From: Tetraselmis striata
Lineage: Eukaryota > Chlorophyta > Chlorodendrophyceae > Chlorodendrales > Chlorodendraceae
Direction: 5' to 3'
DNA length: 64,000 nucleotides
Assembly: GCA_006384855.1 (NCBI GenBank)
Contig: VCJN01002444.1
Location: 62,001-126,000, forward strand
Shown piece after piece: positions 22,323-34,526 of this stretch. The notes beneath the pieces are model-generated. The model worked only from the letters and a program-made list of their open reading frames with translations. It was not told where the DNA came from and ran no database searches. Numbering within the stretch: the stretch's first letter is position 1; each line of letters begins with the position of its first letter. The position numbers and the translations under genes are program-made.

Positions 22323-25300
22323 TCACTTCTTGAGGGACGCAATGCCGTTGTCGCACTCCGCAAGCAGCGCCTTGGCGCGCGAGTGGATGTCATCCCAGTT
22401 GCCGGCGGCGATGGCGGCGGGGTCAAAAAGCGGCGCCACGAAGCCGAGCGACCAGGCGCCCGCGCGGATGTAGTCCGCACAGTTGCTGAGCTCCGTGCCG
22501 CTGGTGGGGTTGATCTTGAGCATCGGCATCGCCGCGCCCACCGCCTTCAGCCACGCCTGGCCGCCGGCCACACCTGTGAGCAGCGCGGGGGAGGGGTGGC
22601 GCAGGGGCTCAGTCACACCATGCGCGGAACAGGTATTTAGCCAATTACCGACCCCCCAAAATGGTTAAATGCGTTTCAATTGTTAACTCTTTCCCTTCAA
22701 ATTTACGCAAGGATTCAAACCATGGACAAGTGCGCCAAGTTACAGGCGCGACCTTGCGCTGTACACTCGCTCGCTCTACCAGCACGCCAACCCTGAGGGC
22801 CCTTTCCTCCCTGGACACTGGACCGTCCCCATAATCCGCCGGTTCGTCACTGTCCCCCCCCCCCCCCCCCCCCCTTGATATGCCCATCCACAGCCACTTG
22901 GAACCACACTGTTACTTGTCCCGTCGCATATTATCTTCATGGCATGAGTACCGATACCAAACTTGAAGGTCTCTCTCTTTCTGCTCTCTAGGTGCCCAAC
23001 ATGATGACGTCCCCGGCTGTAGCGCCGTCACCATGCACAATCCCGATGCCGGTAGCAATGGTAAGCATCCTGCTGCGGAAGCGAAGCCTCTTCCTCCCAT
23101 CGCCCGCTCCTATCCCGCCTCTCTTATCACTCACCTTCCTCCCCATGAATCTCACTCACACACACACTTGCTCTCACACAATGGCCGCTGCTACAAGGGC
23201 AACTTGTATCCTGCTAAGTTGAGTCCTACCAGAAGCCGATGAGGACATGCCGGTGCAGAGACGGCACACTGCGCTGGCCGGCCTCCCTGGAAGCTCCCGG
23301 ACGCATCGTCTCAAATAATCTGCGGACCGATGTGATTATTCGGGGTCCTAGCGGATGTGTGATTTGTGTGTTCATACCCAGTGAAGTGCCCACCATAAGG
23401 TAACGCGTAAACAAGCCCACTAGACGGAGAGGGTGCCATTCCGTTTCTGTGTACGGCGGCGGCGGGTAGGGGGGGGGGCGGTACGGACGCACCCGGGAAG
23501 ACCTTCTGGATGGGCGCGCCCAGCTTGTAGGCCTGGTAGAGCTCGGAGGGGGTGTTGCAACCCGGCAGGCAGGCGACGTGGCGCTCCGCGCAGTAGGTGA
23601 CGACCTCGGGGATGAGGCAGGGCGACACAATGAACTGCGCACCGGCCTCCAGCGCCTGCGCGGCCATGTCGGCGTTCATGACGGTCCCGCAGCCGATGAG
23701 CACGTCGGGGTGCTTGCCGCGGAAGTCGGCCATGGTGTCGAGGCAGCCGGGTGTGGTCAGCGTGAACTCCGCGATCTTGAAGCCCGCGGCCAGCGCGGCA
23801 TCCATCGCCTTGGGGGCTGCCTCCGCGGTCGGGGTGCGCAACACGGCGGTCGCCTTGTACTGGCCAAACCACGCGACGGTCTTCTCCATCTCCTCGATGG
23901 GGCGAACGCTTGTGGCACTGGACATGGCGCGGCGGCCCGCGGGCGCGGCGGTGGACATGCCGCGCGCGCCGGCAGTGCCAAACAGGCCGGGCGCGGGGCG
24001 GCGGGAGGCGGCGCGGCCGGGGGAGCCGGCGCCGCTGGAGAAGAACTTGACGCCCTTGCTGGTGAGCAGCTGCCCCAGCGGGGACTCGGCCTTGATCTTG
24101 CCGGTGACGAAAGGGTAGTAGCGACCCGGTGGGCCGGGATTCTTGACCAGCTCCTCCTTCACGATCTCCTCCACCACCTCACGGCTGTGCGCAATGTCGT
24201 ACACCTCCTGCGCCACGGCGGCGGGCACCACTATCACGCCGTCCTGGTCGCCGATGATGGCGTCGCCGGGGCGCACCGTGATGCCGCCGCACATGATGAC
24301 GCTGTTGCAGGACCAGGGCTGGTGCACGTGCGGCCCCTGGCGCGGCGTCGTGCTGTAGGAGAACACCGGGAACCCGTAGTCCAGCAGCACATCGGTGTCG
24401 CGCACGCTGCCGTCGGTCACAAGGCCGCCCACATTGAGCTGCTTCAGGCGCAGGAAACTTGATGTCACCGCCCACAGACTCCCATGGCCCCACAGACGAC
24501 AGCACCATCACCTGCAGGAACAGGGCACAGAGAGGCAGGATCAGCCAAACGCCGAGGCGGGTACAGCAGTGGGGCCACATGATTGCTGGGCTGAAGAGAG
24601 AAGACGTAGGCAGCAGCAATGCCAGACCAACAAGATGTGATATGAGCATGCCAGCGATGGCCATGTCTGCCTCTCATAGGCTAATAGCTTCAGTAGTTGG
24701 AGCAGTGCCACATAGTCCACACAGATTACCAGCATATGGATACAGACAGGTGGCCCCATTACGCAATTGACAAATGTACTTCAGGCATCTACCATCATCC
24801 GTCTAGTAAAAAGTAGCGCTGCACCGGCCCTTATGTGTGTTTGTGTGTGTGTGTGTGTGTTTGGGGGGGGGGGGGGGGGGGGGGGGACAGTCGGGGCGCA
24901 GAGGCGCAGCAGCGAAAAGGAGAGCGGCAGCGCTCGACGGTTGTCTCGACCGCGCCAGCATGGTCACGTTATCGGAGAGAATGAGAGGGGAGAAGGCGGC
25001 CGATGGGGTGGGGGAGGGGGGGGGGGGGGGGGGGGGAGCGACCTCGTTCGGCCCCGCCTGCTCGAAGGCCTCGTACTCGGGGCTGGCCTCGCCGCCGGGC
25101 TTGTCCGCCGCGATGTCCGGGCGCTGCCCCACGAACTGGATAGTCACGGCCCGGCCGGCGCACTTCATGCCGGGGGCGAGCGGGCGAGCGCCAGCAATAT
25201 GGCTGGTGGGCCAGCCCTTGATCCACAACCCGTCAATGAGGCTCTGCGTCGACATCGTCTCTGCGACCAACAGGGCGGCGGCGGCGGCGGCCAAAAGGCG

Positions 25301-25825
25301 GGGGGGGGGGGGGGGGGGGGGGGGGGGTGGGTCAGCATCCACGTGGTACAAGGGGCGCGCCTGGCACCGACGCTACCCCATATAGTCAGACGGCTGCCCG
25401 AAGAGAGGGCGGGGGTAGTAGGGGTTTGGGGGGCGCGGGGGGGTCGAGGAGCCGGGGCGCGCGCAGCCGCGCAGAGGGCGTCGGCAAAGGATACATACTA
25501 CACACCATATAAAGGAAGTTGTCGGGTCGGGAGTGACACTGCAGAGGATAGGGAAGAAGGAGAGGCGGGGTGCGGAGAAACGGTCGCCCCCGCCGAGCAG
25601 ACGCGAAAACATATCGAGTCAAGGGCGTTTTATGGTTTTGCAGGGATGCAGGGGTCGAAGAGGTGTAGAGGTTAGGGGTGGGCGCTGCTACTCACTCAGC
25701 TTGGCGAGCATCTCATCGGAGACGGGCCCGGTGGAGGAGACGGCGGGCCCGGTGGCGAAGCTGCGCAGCGCGACGCCGGCGGCGCTCGACCCGCGCAGAG
25801 CGCGACCGCACACAGCGGCGAGCAT
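22323..25825 (-). CDS. Fusion of RraA-like aldolase and KDPG aldolase, mitochondrial-type leader, one apparent frameshift
   Basis: Exons are 25825-25696, 25260-25043, 24511-23493 and 22573-22323, all with consistent phase. An Arg/Ala-rich leader (MLAAVCGRALRGSS...RSFATG) suggests mitochondrial import. The first half (about residues 45-230) is an RraA/HMG-aldolase fold (IKGWPTSHIAGARPL, GGLVTDGSVRD, GDQDGVIVVP), a family that cleaves 4-hydroxy-4-methyl-2-oxoglutarate or acts as an RNase E regulator in bacteria. After a low-complexity linker comes a KDPG aldolase (ATAVLRT, FKIAEFTLTTPG, GCGTVMN, FIVSP), with the Schiff-base Lys in IQKVFPG and a phosphate-site strand MLKINPTSG. KDPG aldolase yields pyruvate and glyceraldehyde 3-phosphate in the Entner-Doudoroff route. 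Exon 3 contains one extra base near 24451-24457, between GGDIKF and LRLKQLNVGG. Phase downstream is right only if that base is discounted, so it is a sequencing error or a real lesion. Without it the product would be 538 residues. Confidence 0.85.
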
Positions 25826-27547
25826 GGTGGCGGGTGGTTCGGCGGCCGGGCAGATAGGGGACAGCGGTCGGTGGGGGGGGAGGAGCCAGAGTGAGGAGCG
25901 GCCCGGTGTGGATGCATCGAGACGACGCTCCAGATGACCCTATGCCGCGCGAGCAGGGCTTCGATGTCACGTGCCGCGCGCGGTGGCGCTCCGCCGATAA
26001 GAGCGGCTGGGGTGTGCACTTAGGGTTTAACGGTACGAAATCAATTTAAATGCTTTCAGGATTACGTAGCGACTAATCCATACCGGTAAACACTGCATTG
26101 ATTACTCGCTCGCTCCAAGATCGGATACGGATGTTAGCCGCCGTGGCACTGAATTTCTTCGAACTCATATATGCAACATACTTGTGTATTCTCAGTACCG
26201 TACTACGGGTACCAAGTATCCTATTGCCAAGCAGCGTTGCAATAACGCACACGCACATTACGCACACGCGCAGGCACTGTCCAAGCGCCGTCATCTGGCG
26301 GTGAGGCGCTGTCGCATGGAAACCCTATTGTTATACCCTGTCGAAAGTAAACCCTGGAAAGTGTTTTGTTCTAAGATACAGTGAGCGAGGGTACGGGGTA
26401 CCTCTATCTCTAGCGAACATACATGCATACATATAATATACACTATATAACATATTATAGCGATGCATAAATAATGTATCTTCTCGTGCTTGATCTTATA
26501 ATATAGGATGCCAGCCTCGGAAATCACATGCTGCAAAATCCTAGATTATTCTTAGTTAGGGCCGTAATAACCGGCCACTGATCGTGTCTCATGACTTAAG
26601 TGGTAATAATAAAATAAAATAAAAAATCTCGGTACTGCATTCGTATGTCCACCCCCCAGCAGCACTGTATTCGATGCTGACATGATCGCTATATAACGAT
26701 TTTCGACCCCACCGCTCTTCAGCCATAGGCGATCTCGCCGCCGGGCAGCTGGTCTGCACGACTGCTGCTGCGATCTTGCTTTACCCGATCAGACGATATG
26801 ATTAGGCACATATGCTGCCCGGATGGGCGCTCGCGAGTCTTGGCAAACTACTATAGTAAAGTACTGCGATCGCAACCGTCATAGAATAAAATGATGATAA
26901 TGCACGCAACATCACAATCCGGACGAAATACTTTACGACTGAAAGGCGCGGATTTCAATACAGCGTAGTCGCTACTGGTACCGGCTGATGCTGATCCCGT
27001 TCTTAACAGTCGCTATAAAAAATTGGTGCCATAGCCGCCAAGAAGGATGACGAAATATCCGATACGCTGAAGAGATTGTCTCGACAGCAGCATCGTCCGC
27101 CATCACCGACAGAATACCGTACATGCAGCGACCATAAATAAAAATGATCGTGTTGAGGGATAACGTTGAGAATAATACGGCGGGCTATTGCCTGCCCATC
27201 TGACGTGGACAGTGACAGCGTGACGTCAGTCGTCAGCTGGCGAATTTTGCTTACTCTGGCGCTTCTTGATCCATGGATCCGCCACCCTGGCACTGGCGGC
27301 GCGCCCCTTGAAATATCCGTGCGTCCCCGAGCCCGACCACCTATTCCTCCCGCTGTAGGTATTGTGCTGCTCCGCGATGCTGCTCGTCGTCCTGACGGGA
27401 GTAGGCGGGCGAGGGCAATCAGGGGGGCAGGTGAAGCGGCCGACGTGAATCCCACATCCTGTTTATTCCTCCTCACACCTGTTCTTGCAGACCCGCGCCG
27501 TCTAGCCCCCCCTTCCCCGCCGAGCTCTTTACCCCTCAGAAGTAGCC
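25826..27547. other. Divergent intergenic region between aldolase fusion and quinone reductase
   Basis: These 1.7 kb separate two divergently transcribed genes, each with a mitochondrial-type leader, and must hold both promoters. I see AT-rich patches (26400-26640) but no motif I can name. The frames inside are short and not protein-like. Confidence 0.5.
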
Positions 27548-28475
27548 ATGGCGATGGCGCTGCGCCGCGCTTTGTCGACGGGCGCGGCCTATGTCCGCGC
27601 GATGTCGTCGGTGCCGAGCACAATGCGCGCCGCCGTCATCCGCGAGACGGGGCCGATCGACGTGATGAAGGTGGAGACCGACTACCCGGTCCCGGAGCTT
27701 AAGCCCGGAATGGCGCTGGTGCGCAACCAGTTCTCCGGCATTAACTTCATCGACACCTACCACCGCAGCGGGCTCTACGCACGCGAGCTACCCTTCATTG
27801 GCGGACAGGAGGGTGGCGGCGTCGTGGCGGCTACCACGCCCGAGGCGGAGGCGCAGGTGGGCGCTGCCCCCTTTCACCCTGCCGCGTGACGCTACCGCGG
27901 GCTTGCGTAGTGAACATCAGTACTGTAGTCCCCCTTACATGCTATGCTCAGCCTCAATAATCATGCGACATAGGGGTGAATTTCCTTTTACTTGTTCCTA
28001 ATCAGCCCATCGATGGCTACTTTTCAGGGCCTCAAAGTGGGCGATCGCGTCGCGTACAGCTCCGTCTTCCAGACCTACGCCGAGTACACCGCCGTCCCCG
28101 CCGGCAAGCTGCTGCCGGTGCCGGAGAAGGTCCCGCTGGACGTGGCGGTCGCCTGCGGCGTGCAGGCAAGACCAACCCCGCTGACCCCCCGCGTGAAGCC
28201 ATGCTGCCCCTCTGATGGGGTTAGGGCCTTTTCTGAGCCCGCGGCCTGCTCTCTCCCGACAGGGCCTCACTGCGCACTACCTCACCCACTCAGCGCACGC
28301 TGGGCTGGTCAAGCCGGGCGAGTGGATGCTGATCCACGGTGTGGGCGGCGGCACCTGCCAGTGGGCCGCACAGATGGCGAAGATCCGCGGGTACAAGGTC
28401 ATCGGCACTTGCTCCCGCTCCAAGGAGGCTGTGGGCCGTGCCACCGGCGTGGACAAGCTGGTTGTGCTGGAGGAG

Positions 28476-28510
<35 letters not shown>

Positions 28511-29593
28511 TTTTGTGAGAAACTAGACCAAATTCCGCGTTGTCTAATATGGCTGTCAAATCATTTTGTCACCTCTGGCAGCAACTGCTTAGCGTAGCAT
28601 CAGGACGCCCGAATTTGCTTGGTGTATGCAGGTGCCAACGCACCTATGAGAAGCCTTATCATAAGCATCGATTCGGGCTGGCGTGGAACCTATAAGAACA
28701 TTCGCTATCGTCCCCCTGTAGTTTTGTCTACATGTGACCTCTGGCAGGCAGGGCAGGCTCTTATCGCAGTGTTTGTATTACTGTGCCGGCACCAGTAGTC
28801 GTACATCCGTACCATCTGAGCTGCGCACATCTTCCCGCCGCCCGCACAGCAACACAGCGTAAGGGCCGGGTTGGTGGTGGTTGCGGTCCTCATCTGCCGC
28901 CACTTCTTGCGCTCCAGGCCCCCGGCACCAGCTACGAGGACTACTCCACTGCAGACATTGTGAAGGAGGTGATGGACGCCACTGACGGCAACGGCGTCAA
29001 GTGTGTCATTGACGGCATCGGTCTGAACACCTGGGAGATCTCGCTCAACTCTCTCGTGCGCCTGCTGCCCTCACCCGGCGGTCTCCCCTCGCTGCATTCC
29101 CTTCCCGGCAATGCCTGCACTGGACATGTGATCCACATCCACGCATCGTGTATGGTGCATTAAGAAGCGCAGCACAGATTGCCACATGATAAACACAAAG
29201 AGGCTGATGGGTCTTAACCATGATGAGCCAAGTATTATAATATACTATAATAATACAATAGGTATCATATTCATAGTGCGCTCGCCCGTCTCAATAACTA
29301 TGCAGGGCCAGCGCGGCATCTTCGTGAGCTTTGGCAACGCCAGCGGCGCCGTGCCCGCCTTCCCCCCACTCAAGCTCATCGGCAAGTCCGCCTTCTTGAC
29401 GCGCCCAAAGCTCAACGACTACACCGTCACGCGCGAGGAGCTGCTGGAGCGCGCCAACGACATCTTTGGCTGGCTGCAGGACGGCCGCCTGAAGGTGACG
29501 GTGGACCGCGCCTTCAAGCTGGACGACGTGCAGGAGGGGCACCGCTACCTGGAGGCCGGCAAGAGCAAGGGCAAGGTGCTCTACGAGATCTAA
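27548..29593 (+). CDS. NADPH:quinone reductase, zeta-crystallin type (medium-chain dehydrogenase/reductase)
   Basis: Five phase-0 exons are supported: 27548-27856, 28028-28165, 28263-28475, 28918-29055 and 29306-29593, giving about 361 residues. The first codons (MAMALRRALSTGAAYVRAM) look like a mitochondrial presequence. The GroES-like half shows VRNQFSGINFIDTYHRSGLY and PFIGGQEGGGVV; the Rossmann half shows WMLIHGVGGGTCQWAAQMAK, with the glycine-rich nucleotide loop, then KCVIDGIG, FVSFGNASG and a C-terminal YLEAGKSKGKVLYEI. Such enzymes reduce quinones with one electron from NADPH and lack catalytic zinc, as here. Intron 2 is GC-AG (CAG|GCAAGA). Intron 3 opens GTGCC and then about 30 C. 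The ATG follows AGTAGCC. Confidence 0.88.
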
Positions 29594-32500
29594 ACGACCC
29601 CTCATGCTATTCACACACCGCCCTGTGGGAGCTACCCAACTCCCCACCCCTGTCCTCTCTTTGTGCGAGTGGCAAAGCTGCCTCACCACAAAGTGATATT
29701 TCTCAAGTGTAAGAAACCATTTGCAATTGTTGTAGCCATAGATATCCAAGGCCGGATTCTGTCGGCATGTAGAGATACAGCCATTTTGCTCTAGCATGGA
29801 TGCTTTTGAAGGCTAAATGCTGTTCGCCCTTGAACACGCATTGAACCTGTTTGGCACTGGAGACCTGGAGTATGTACCAGCGGCATTCCTTAAGTCTGGC
29901 CAGGCATTGCTTGATTCCATGCAGTGATCCCCTCGTCTACTCAAAAGCCAAAAACACGAATTCCATTACCATTCATGGCGCACCCAGTATTCCATTTTTG
30001 ATGTTTTACTCGAGGTTGTTCCAAGCAGTATGTGCGGCCTTGCATTGGGCCGCTTTGGCTGACAAGGAAGAGGGCCGTCAGGGCATCAGTACTGGCGGTG
30101 TGGCCTCGCATAAACCCCTACATGTCCTTGCCATTGCAGGGATATCAGAAGTATCGTGCGGTAGGTCTGGCGGGGAAGGAAATGTTGAAAATACCGGCTG
30201 TTGTGAGGAAAGGCCCAGGCTCCCCCCCCCCCCCCCCCCCCCTCAGTTTCTAACACGCACAATTCATTTATAGAAATCTCCGGGCGCGGCCCCAGGTGTG
30301 CTGGCAGTTGGGTTCCCCCACGGACTAATCTGCCACTTACAACAATTCTTACTTTATTGTTACTTTAATTCAGTCTTGGTCTTGATCTTCCCTTGACTCG
30401 TCCTTCGTCTCTGCAGAAAACCATTGTGGCCCTGGCCCACGGGCCACCAGCAATCATGCAGCGCAGCCAACGTCAAAGCCATAGTGGAGCCAGCAGTAGA
30501 GGGGCGAGAAGCAATAAAAACATATGCATGTAATTGTGTTAAACAACGTACAGCACTTAGCTTAACAGTAAAGCAGGCTATTGTTCTTGTCACTTTGCAC
30601 CATGGGAGCTGGTTGTAACCTTGTGCGCTGAAAGACTATCAGTGATAAAGACTTACACGTATTTTTGCATGGGTTTGTATAACTAGGGGCTGGGGTGTCA
30701 TTCGAGAACGTGCACCTAGCAGCGACGCACATCCCACTCCATTGATGGTTTCGGAGGATTTCATGCGTCCATAGGAGGACAAAGTGGAGGGAGCTCGATA
30801 GTATTACATCCATCGCTTTGCCTTGCACAATACGCGTACTATGTTACATGTACACGTGTATTTAATTGGAAACTTTGTCGGCTTCAATTGTACCCAGGCC
30901 CATTTGAATACTTAAAATAACTATTTGGATACTTATAATACCTATTTGAATAAATGACGTGACAGCACTTAGTGACGGCTTTGGAATGCTATAAAATTGA
31001 AATGAGGGGGGTGGGGTTAATGAACCCTCAATATGATGACGAATATGCCTACGATTCGGCTTCTAACTAGGCTTTTTGCTTGATTTCAAAGTCAATTTTC
31101 GCACTGATGGAATCACAACACACGTGGTAAGTGTTATCAGAGCCTAGTCTTTAGATTGGAACCCTCAATGTAACACGTCCAGCCGCCTGGGGAGTGCCGC
31201 TCGCTCCGCACCGCCACCCGTCTCCACCAGTTTATTATCATCCATCAGGGGCAGCCTGCCCCGCCGCCCATGATTGCCAGTAGACCTACCCTACACGTAA
31301 ACACCTGCGGATCCATAGGACATCCGCACTGCGAAGGCGCCTATTTCGCTTCCTTGACCTCGCTTGCGTTGGCCTCTCCCGCCGCTGCTGTAGCCGCACG
31401 CTTCCCATCGCGCACCCCTGCTCACGACAGTTCACGGCCAACCGCAGTACACAGCGCCAGCTGCTGCTATCGCGCCCCGGGGCAGGAGGCGCTCCGAAAC
31501 CATTTTTCACTCGTCCGCCGATCCGTCTAAAGAGCCGCCACCCGCCCCCCTGCGTGCATCTCGCATGTAACATGACGCCCGTGGCACCGTATGAGCCCGT
31601 CACTGCGCGGGCGATGGCACCGCTGGGCGGTCGCTATGTTGCTGCAACTTCTGGGAGGGCCTGAATGCGGCACTCGGGAAGGTGGTGTACCCCGGGTGCC
31701 GCTTACATATTTTGGCGGGCCGACGGCTCTGAAGACGGGCGACGTAGTGGCTGCTTCGGAGCGCCTGAGAGCATGCAGTCGGCTGACCAGATGCTATATC
31801 AGACTAAAGTCGGAGCGCCAGGCACGTCAGGCAAAGGCCCGGGTTCACATGAAGAGCATTTGCCGTCGCCAAGTGCTCTGCCAACCTCTGCCATCAAACA
31901 AGCGCGCGCGCACTTCCGGACGAGCGACGATATGACGAGTGCAGGCGGAGCGCGCTGGCGATCATGTTGCCCTAGTCTATATAAGTCGCTCGCAGTATGC
32001 TACCTGGCGAACCACCGACCACGTCACGGGAAACGGAGAAATATACGGCTATATCGCCGGCCATATACCCGTCGGCATCCTGCTGAAAGCAACCAAAGCA
32101 CAGCAGCTCGACGTAAGAATGCTGAAGACGATGGCGCGAGCAGCAGGCGGCGGCGGGCGGTGTCGCGGCTGTTCCTAGACATCTCCACAGAAATATTGAT
32201 GATGCGCATATATAGATATATCATGTCAGATATGTCCTTTCATCATATTACTTCATTAAGGCCTTCGTGACGCCATACTGCAGCACGGAAGCGAAAGCTA
32301 ATATAAGCAGGCGTAGGTATGAATATTACACTTGTACAGTAATAATCCTTAGTAAACAATGATGTATAAATCCAAGCTTGAATAGTGCGGATGCAAAATA
32401 AGAGTCAACGCTATTTTTTTTGCTATTAGTTTAAAAATGGACAATAAAATAGGTGCTATATCGTGACCTGCCCACTTGACCACGCTCATCAAGTCGTAGC

Positions 32501-34526
32501 ATTTTTGGCTCTTGGGCCATGCATGGCGGGGCGGCCCGCCTTGCAATTAGCAGCATATAGTAATGCTGCAGATAGGCAATAAGCAGCGCCTGCCCATACA
32601 GAATAGATATGTCCACTCTATTGCCCTACACGTCAAGGTCTTTGCACGTTAAAATCCGCTTACCGCGCGGGGGCCGTCCTGCCTCAGCATCACCTTGTCG
32701 CACATGACGTGTTGCTTTTTGGCCGCGGCCATACGCCCAAATGGAGGGTTGCACTACTCAATATCACAGAGTGCGTATTCGGTATAAACATGAGGCGTAC
32801 GTTTTATGCTTATTCGAAATGTTCCGAAATCAATCCTAATCAATACCGCCCCTATAATGCAAGGGGGAAAGGCGAAACCTGGAGAATCGACTGAGTGTGA
32901 AATATGTTGTAAACGGCGTATCTAAACTTATTCTTATCATGTCAATATATACATACACGTCCTTACGTCGTCGGCAAACCAATAGTGTATTTCCTAACAT
33001 ACACAAATAATAATACACAAACACTTTTTTCACTGACGTAAGTGGAATTGAAAGATGTATGTCTATCTGCCAGGCATCCTACGTACGCTGATGTGATATA
33101 AGTGTGCATATATAATATACACACGCCTTATATCCTGCCAGCACAAGGAGACAACATTGGCCATTCGGGACCTGCCCTGCTCTACGAACTTGTAGAAAAT
33201 ATTTTCAATGGATTTTTATGTGCCAAGGGTGAGAATTTCTCGGCGACGGAATAATGCAACAAAGAACTTTTTTTGATACGGCAAATATGGAAAAGCGACA
33301 ACTCGCGGCGCGGTGATGCGGGGCATCGTACATCGCAGGCGGACATCATGCGCACTGTCGCCGCCCGGTGTATATAGTGGGTGAACAATGTAGTTCGCAT
33401 GGGTTAAAAAAATGTAAGATGATGCGCAATTAGTCGAGCTGTACGAGCCCTGCACGCCACCACCGACGGAAACCGGTGCAACGACCCAATAACTGCGGCA
33501 AGTGAATGCTGAGTCAAGCCAATATGATGACCCGCTATATCATCAGCTAACGGCGTTCTTCTGATAAACAGCGCTACGTATAGAGTGACGTACAGAGTAG
33601 TGCAATAACGATGGTCACATGTACTATAGAATAACTAAAGCAACACAATCATTCAGGTATAGTGCAATAATAATCACGATAGGATTCATAAATTACTGTG
33701 TATAAACTGGTATTATTGCTGTTCCCGCAGTCACTCAGTTATGATTGCAATAGCACAGACGATGCGTGACTGTCGAGTTTGTTATGGGCTGGCGCATACC
33801 AAATATTAATCGAATTTAGAACACATGCAAAAACTCTTGTGGACTGATGTATTGCTTCAATTCGCCGCCAAGTCGTATGTTGTCAGTATATCATCAAATG
33901 GTGATAACAAGTACTAGAATTGGACTGTTGATGTATTGCATGATCACTAAATATCTAGCTAAAATGCCAATTCTTCTTCTTCTTCTTCACTTAAATGTGC
34001 ACAGTCAACTACGCCTTGTCATATAGCGCAACACAATGTCAGAGATGCCGTTGCCTGCAATTGGTGACTCGATCGCGGTTCACATTCTGAACCACCAAAG
34101 CGTTCGATAATGTTGTTCCTGTTGATTAAGTCGGCGAGTGGGTATAGCGAGGAGGGGGCGATGCTTGGACCCGGCAAGGGGGGGGGGGGGGGGGGGGGGG
34201 AGGTACTGTCTTCACACCGATCCCATGGGCAGCAAGAGCGGAGGTGATCTTAACCCCACGGTTATTATGTCTGTCCGACTTTACAAGGACTTAGAAAGTA
34301 GATATGCAAAGATACAGAATGTAGGCTACGTCTATTATAATGCGACCTACGCCACAACGATGAACTTATGCACAACCCTGATGCCCAGCAGCAACGACAA
34401 GCGGCGGAGGGATTCCGATGCCTCTTCTCGTGTGTGATGCGTATTCTTTACTTGCAAGTGTAGACGAGCCCCATTGGTATGGGGTTTGCATGGCGGGGAG
34501 TTACGAAACAGTTCGCTGGTGACATG
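29594..34526. other. 4.9-kb stretch with no recognised gene
   Basis: This region includes the 3' flanks of the quinone reductase and of the unidentified minus-strand gene. It contains poly-C/G runs at 30223-30242 and about 34178-34200, TATA-rich parts around 32.2-33.8 kb and a (CTT)n run near 33970. None of the open frames resembles a protein family, and I could not build a credible exon chain. Confidence 0.45.

Noticed and set aside
23578-24462. A 294-codon plus-strand frame rich in Gly/His/Arg
   Set aside because: It is the antisense shadow of the KDPG/RraA exon, whose minus-strand frame carries clear family motifs.
24767-25675. A 302-codon plus-strand frame with poly-Gly runs
   Set aside because: It runs through poly-G intron tracts and antisense of the RraA exon. 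The Gly runs are just translated homopolymer.
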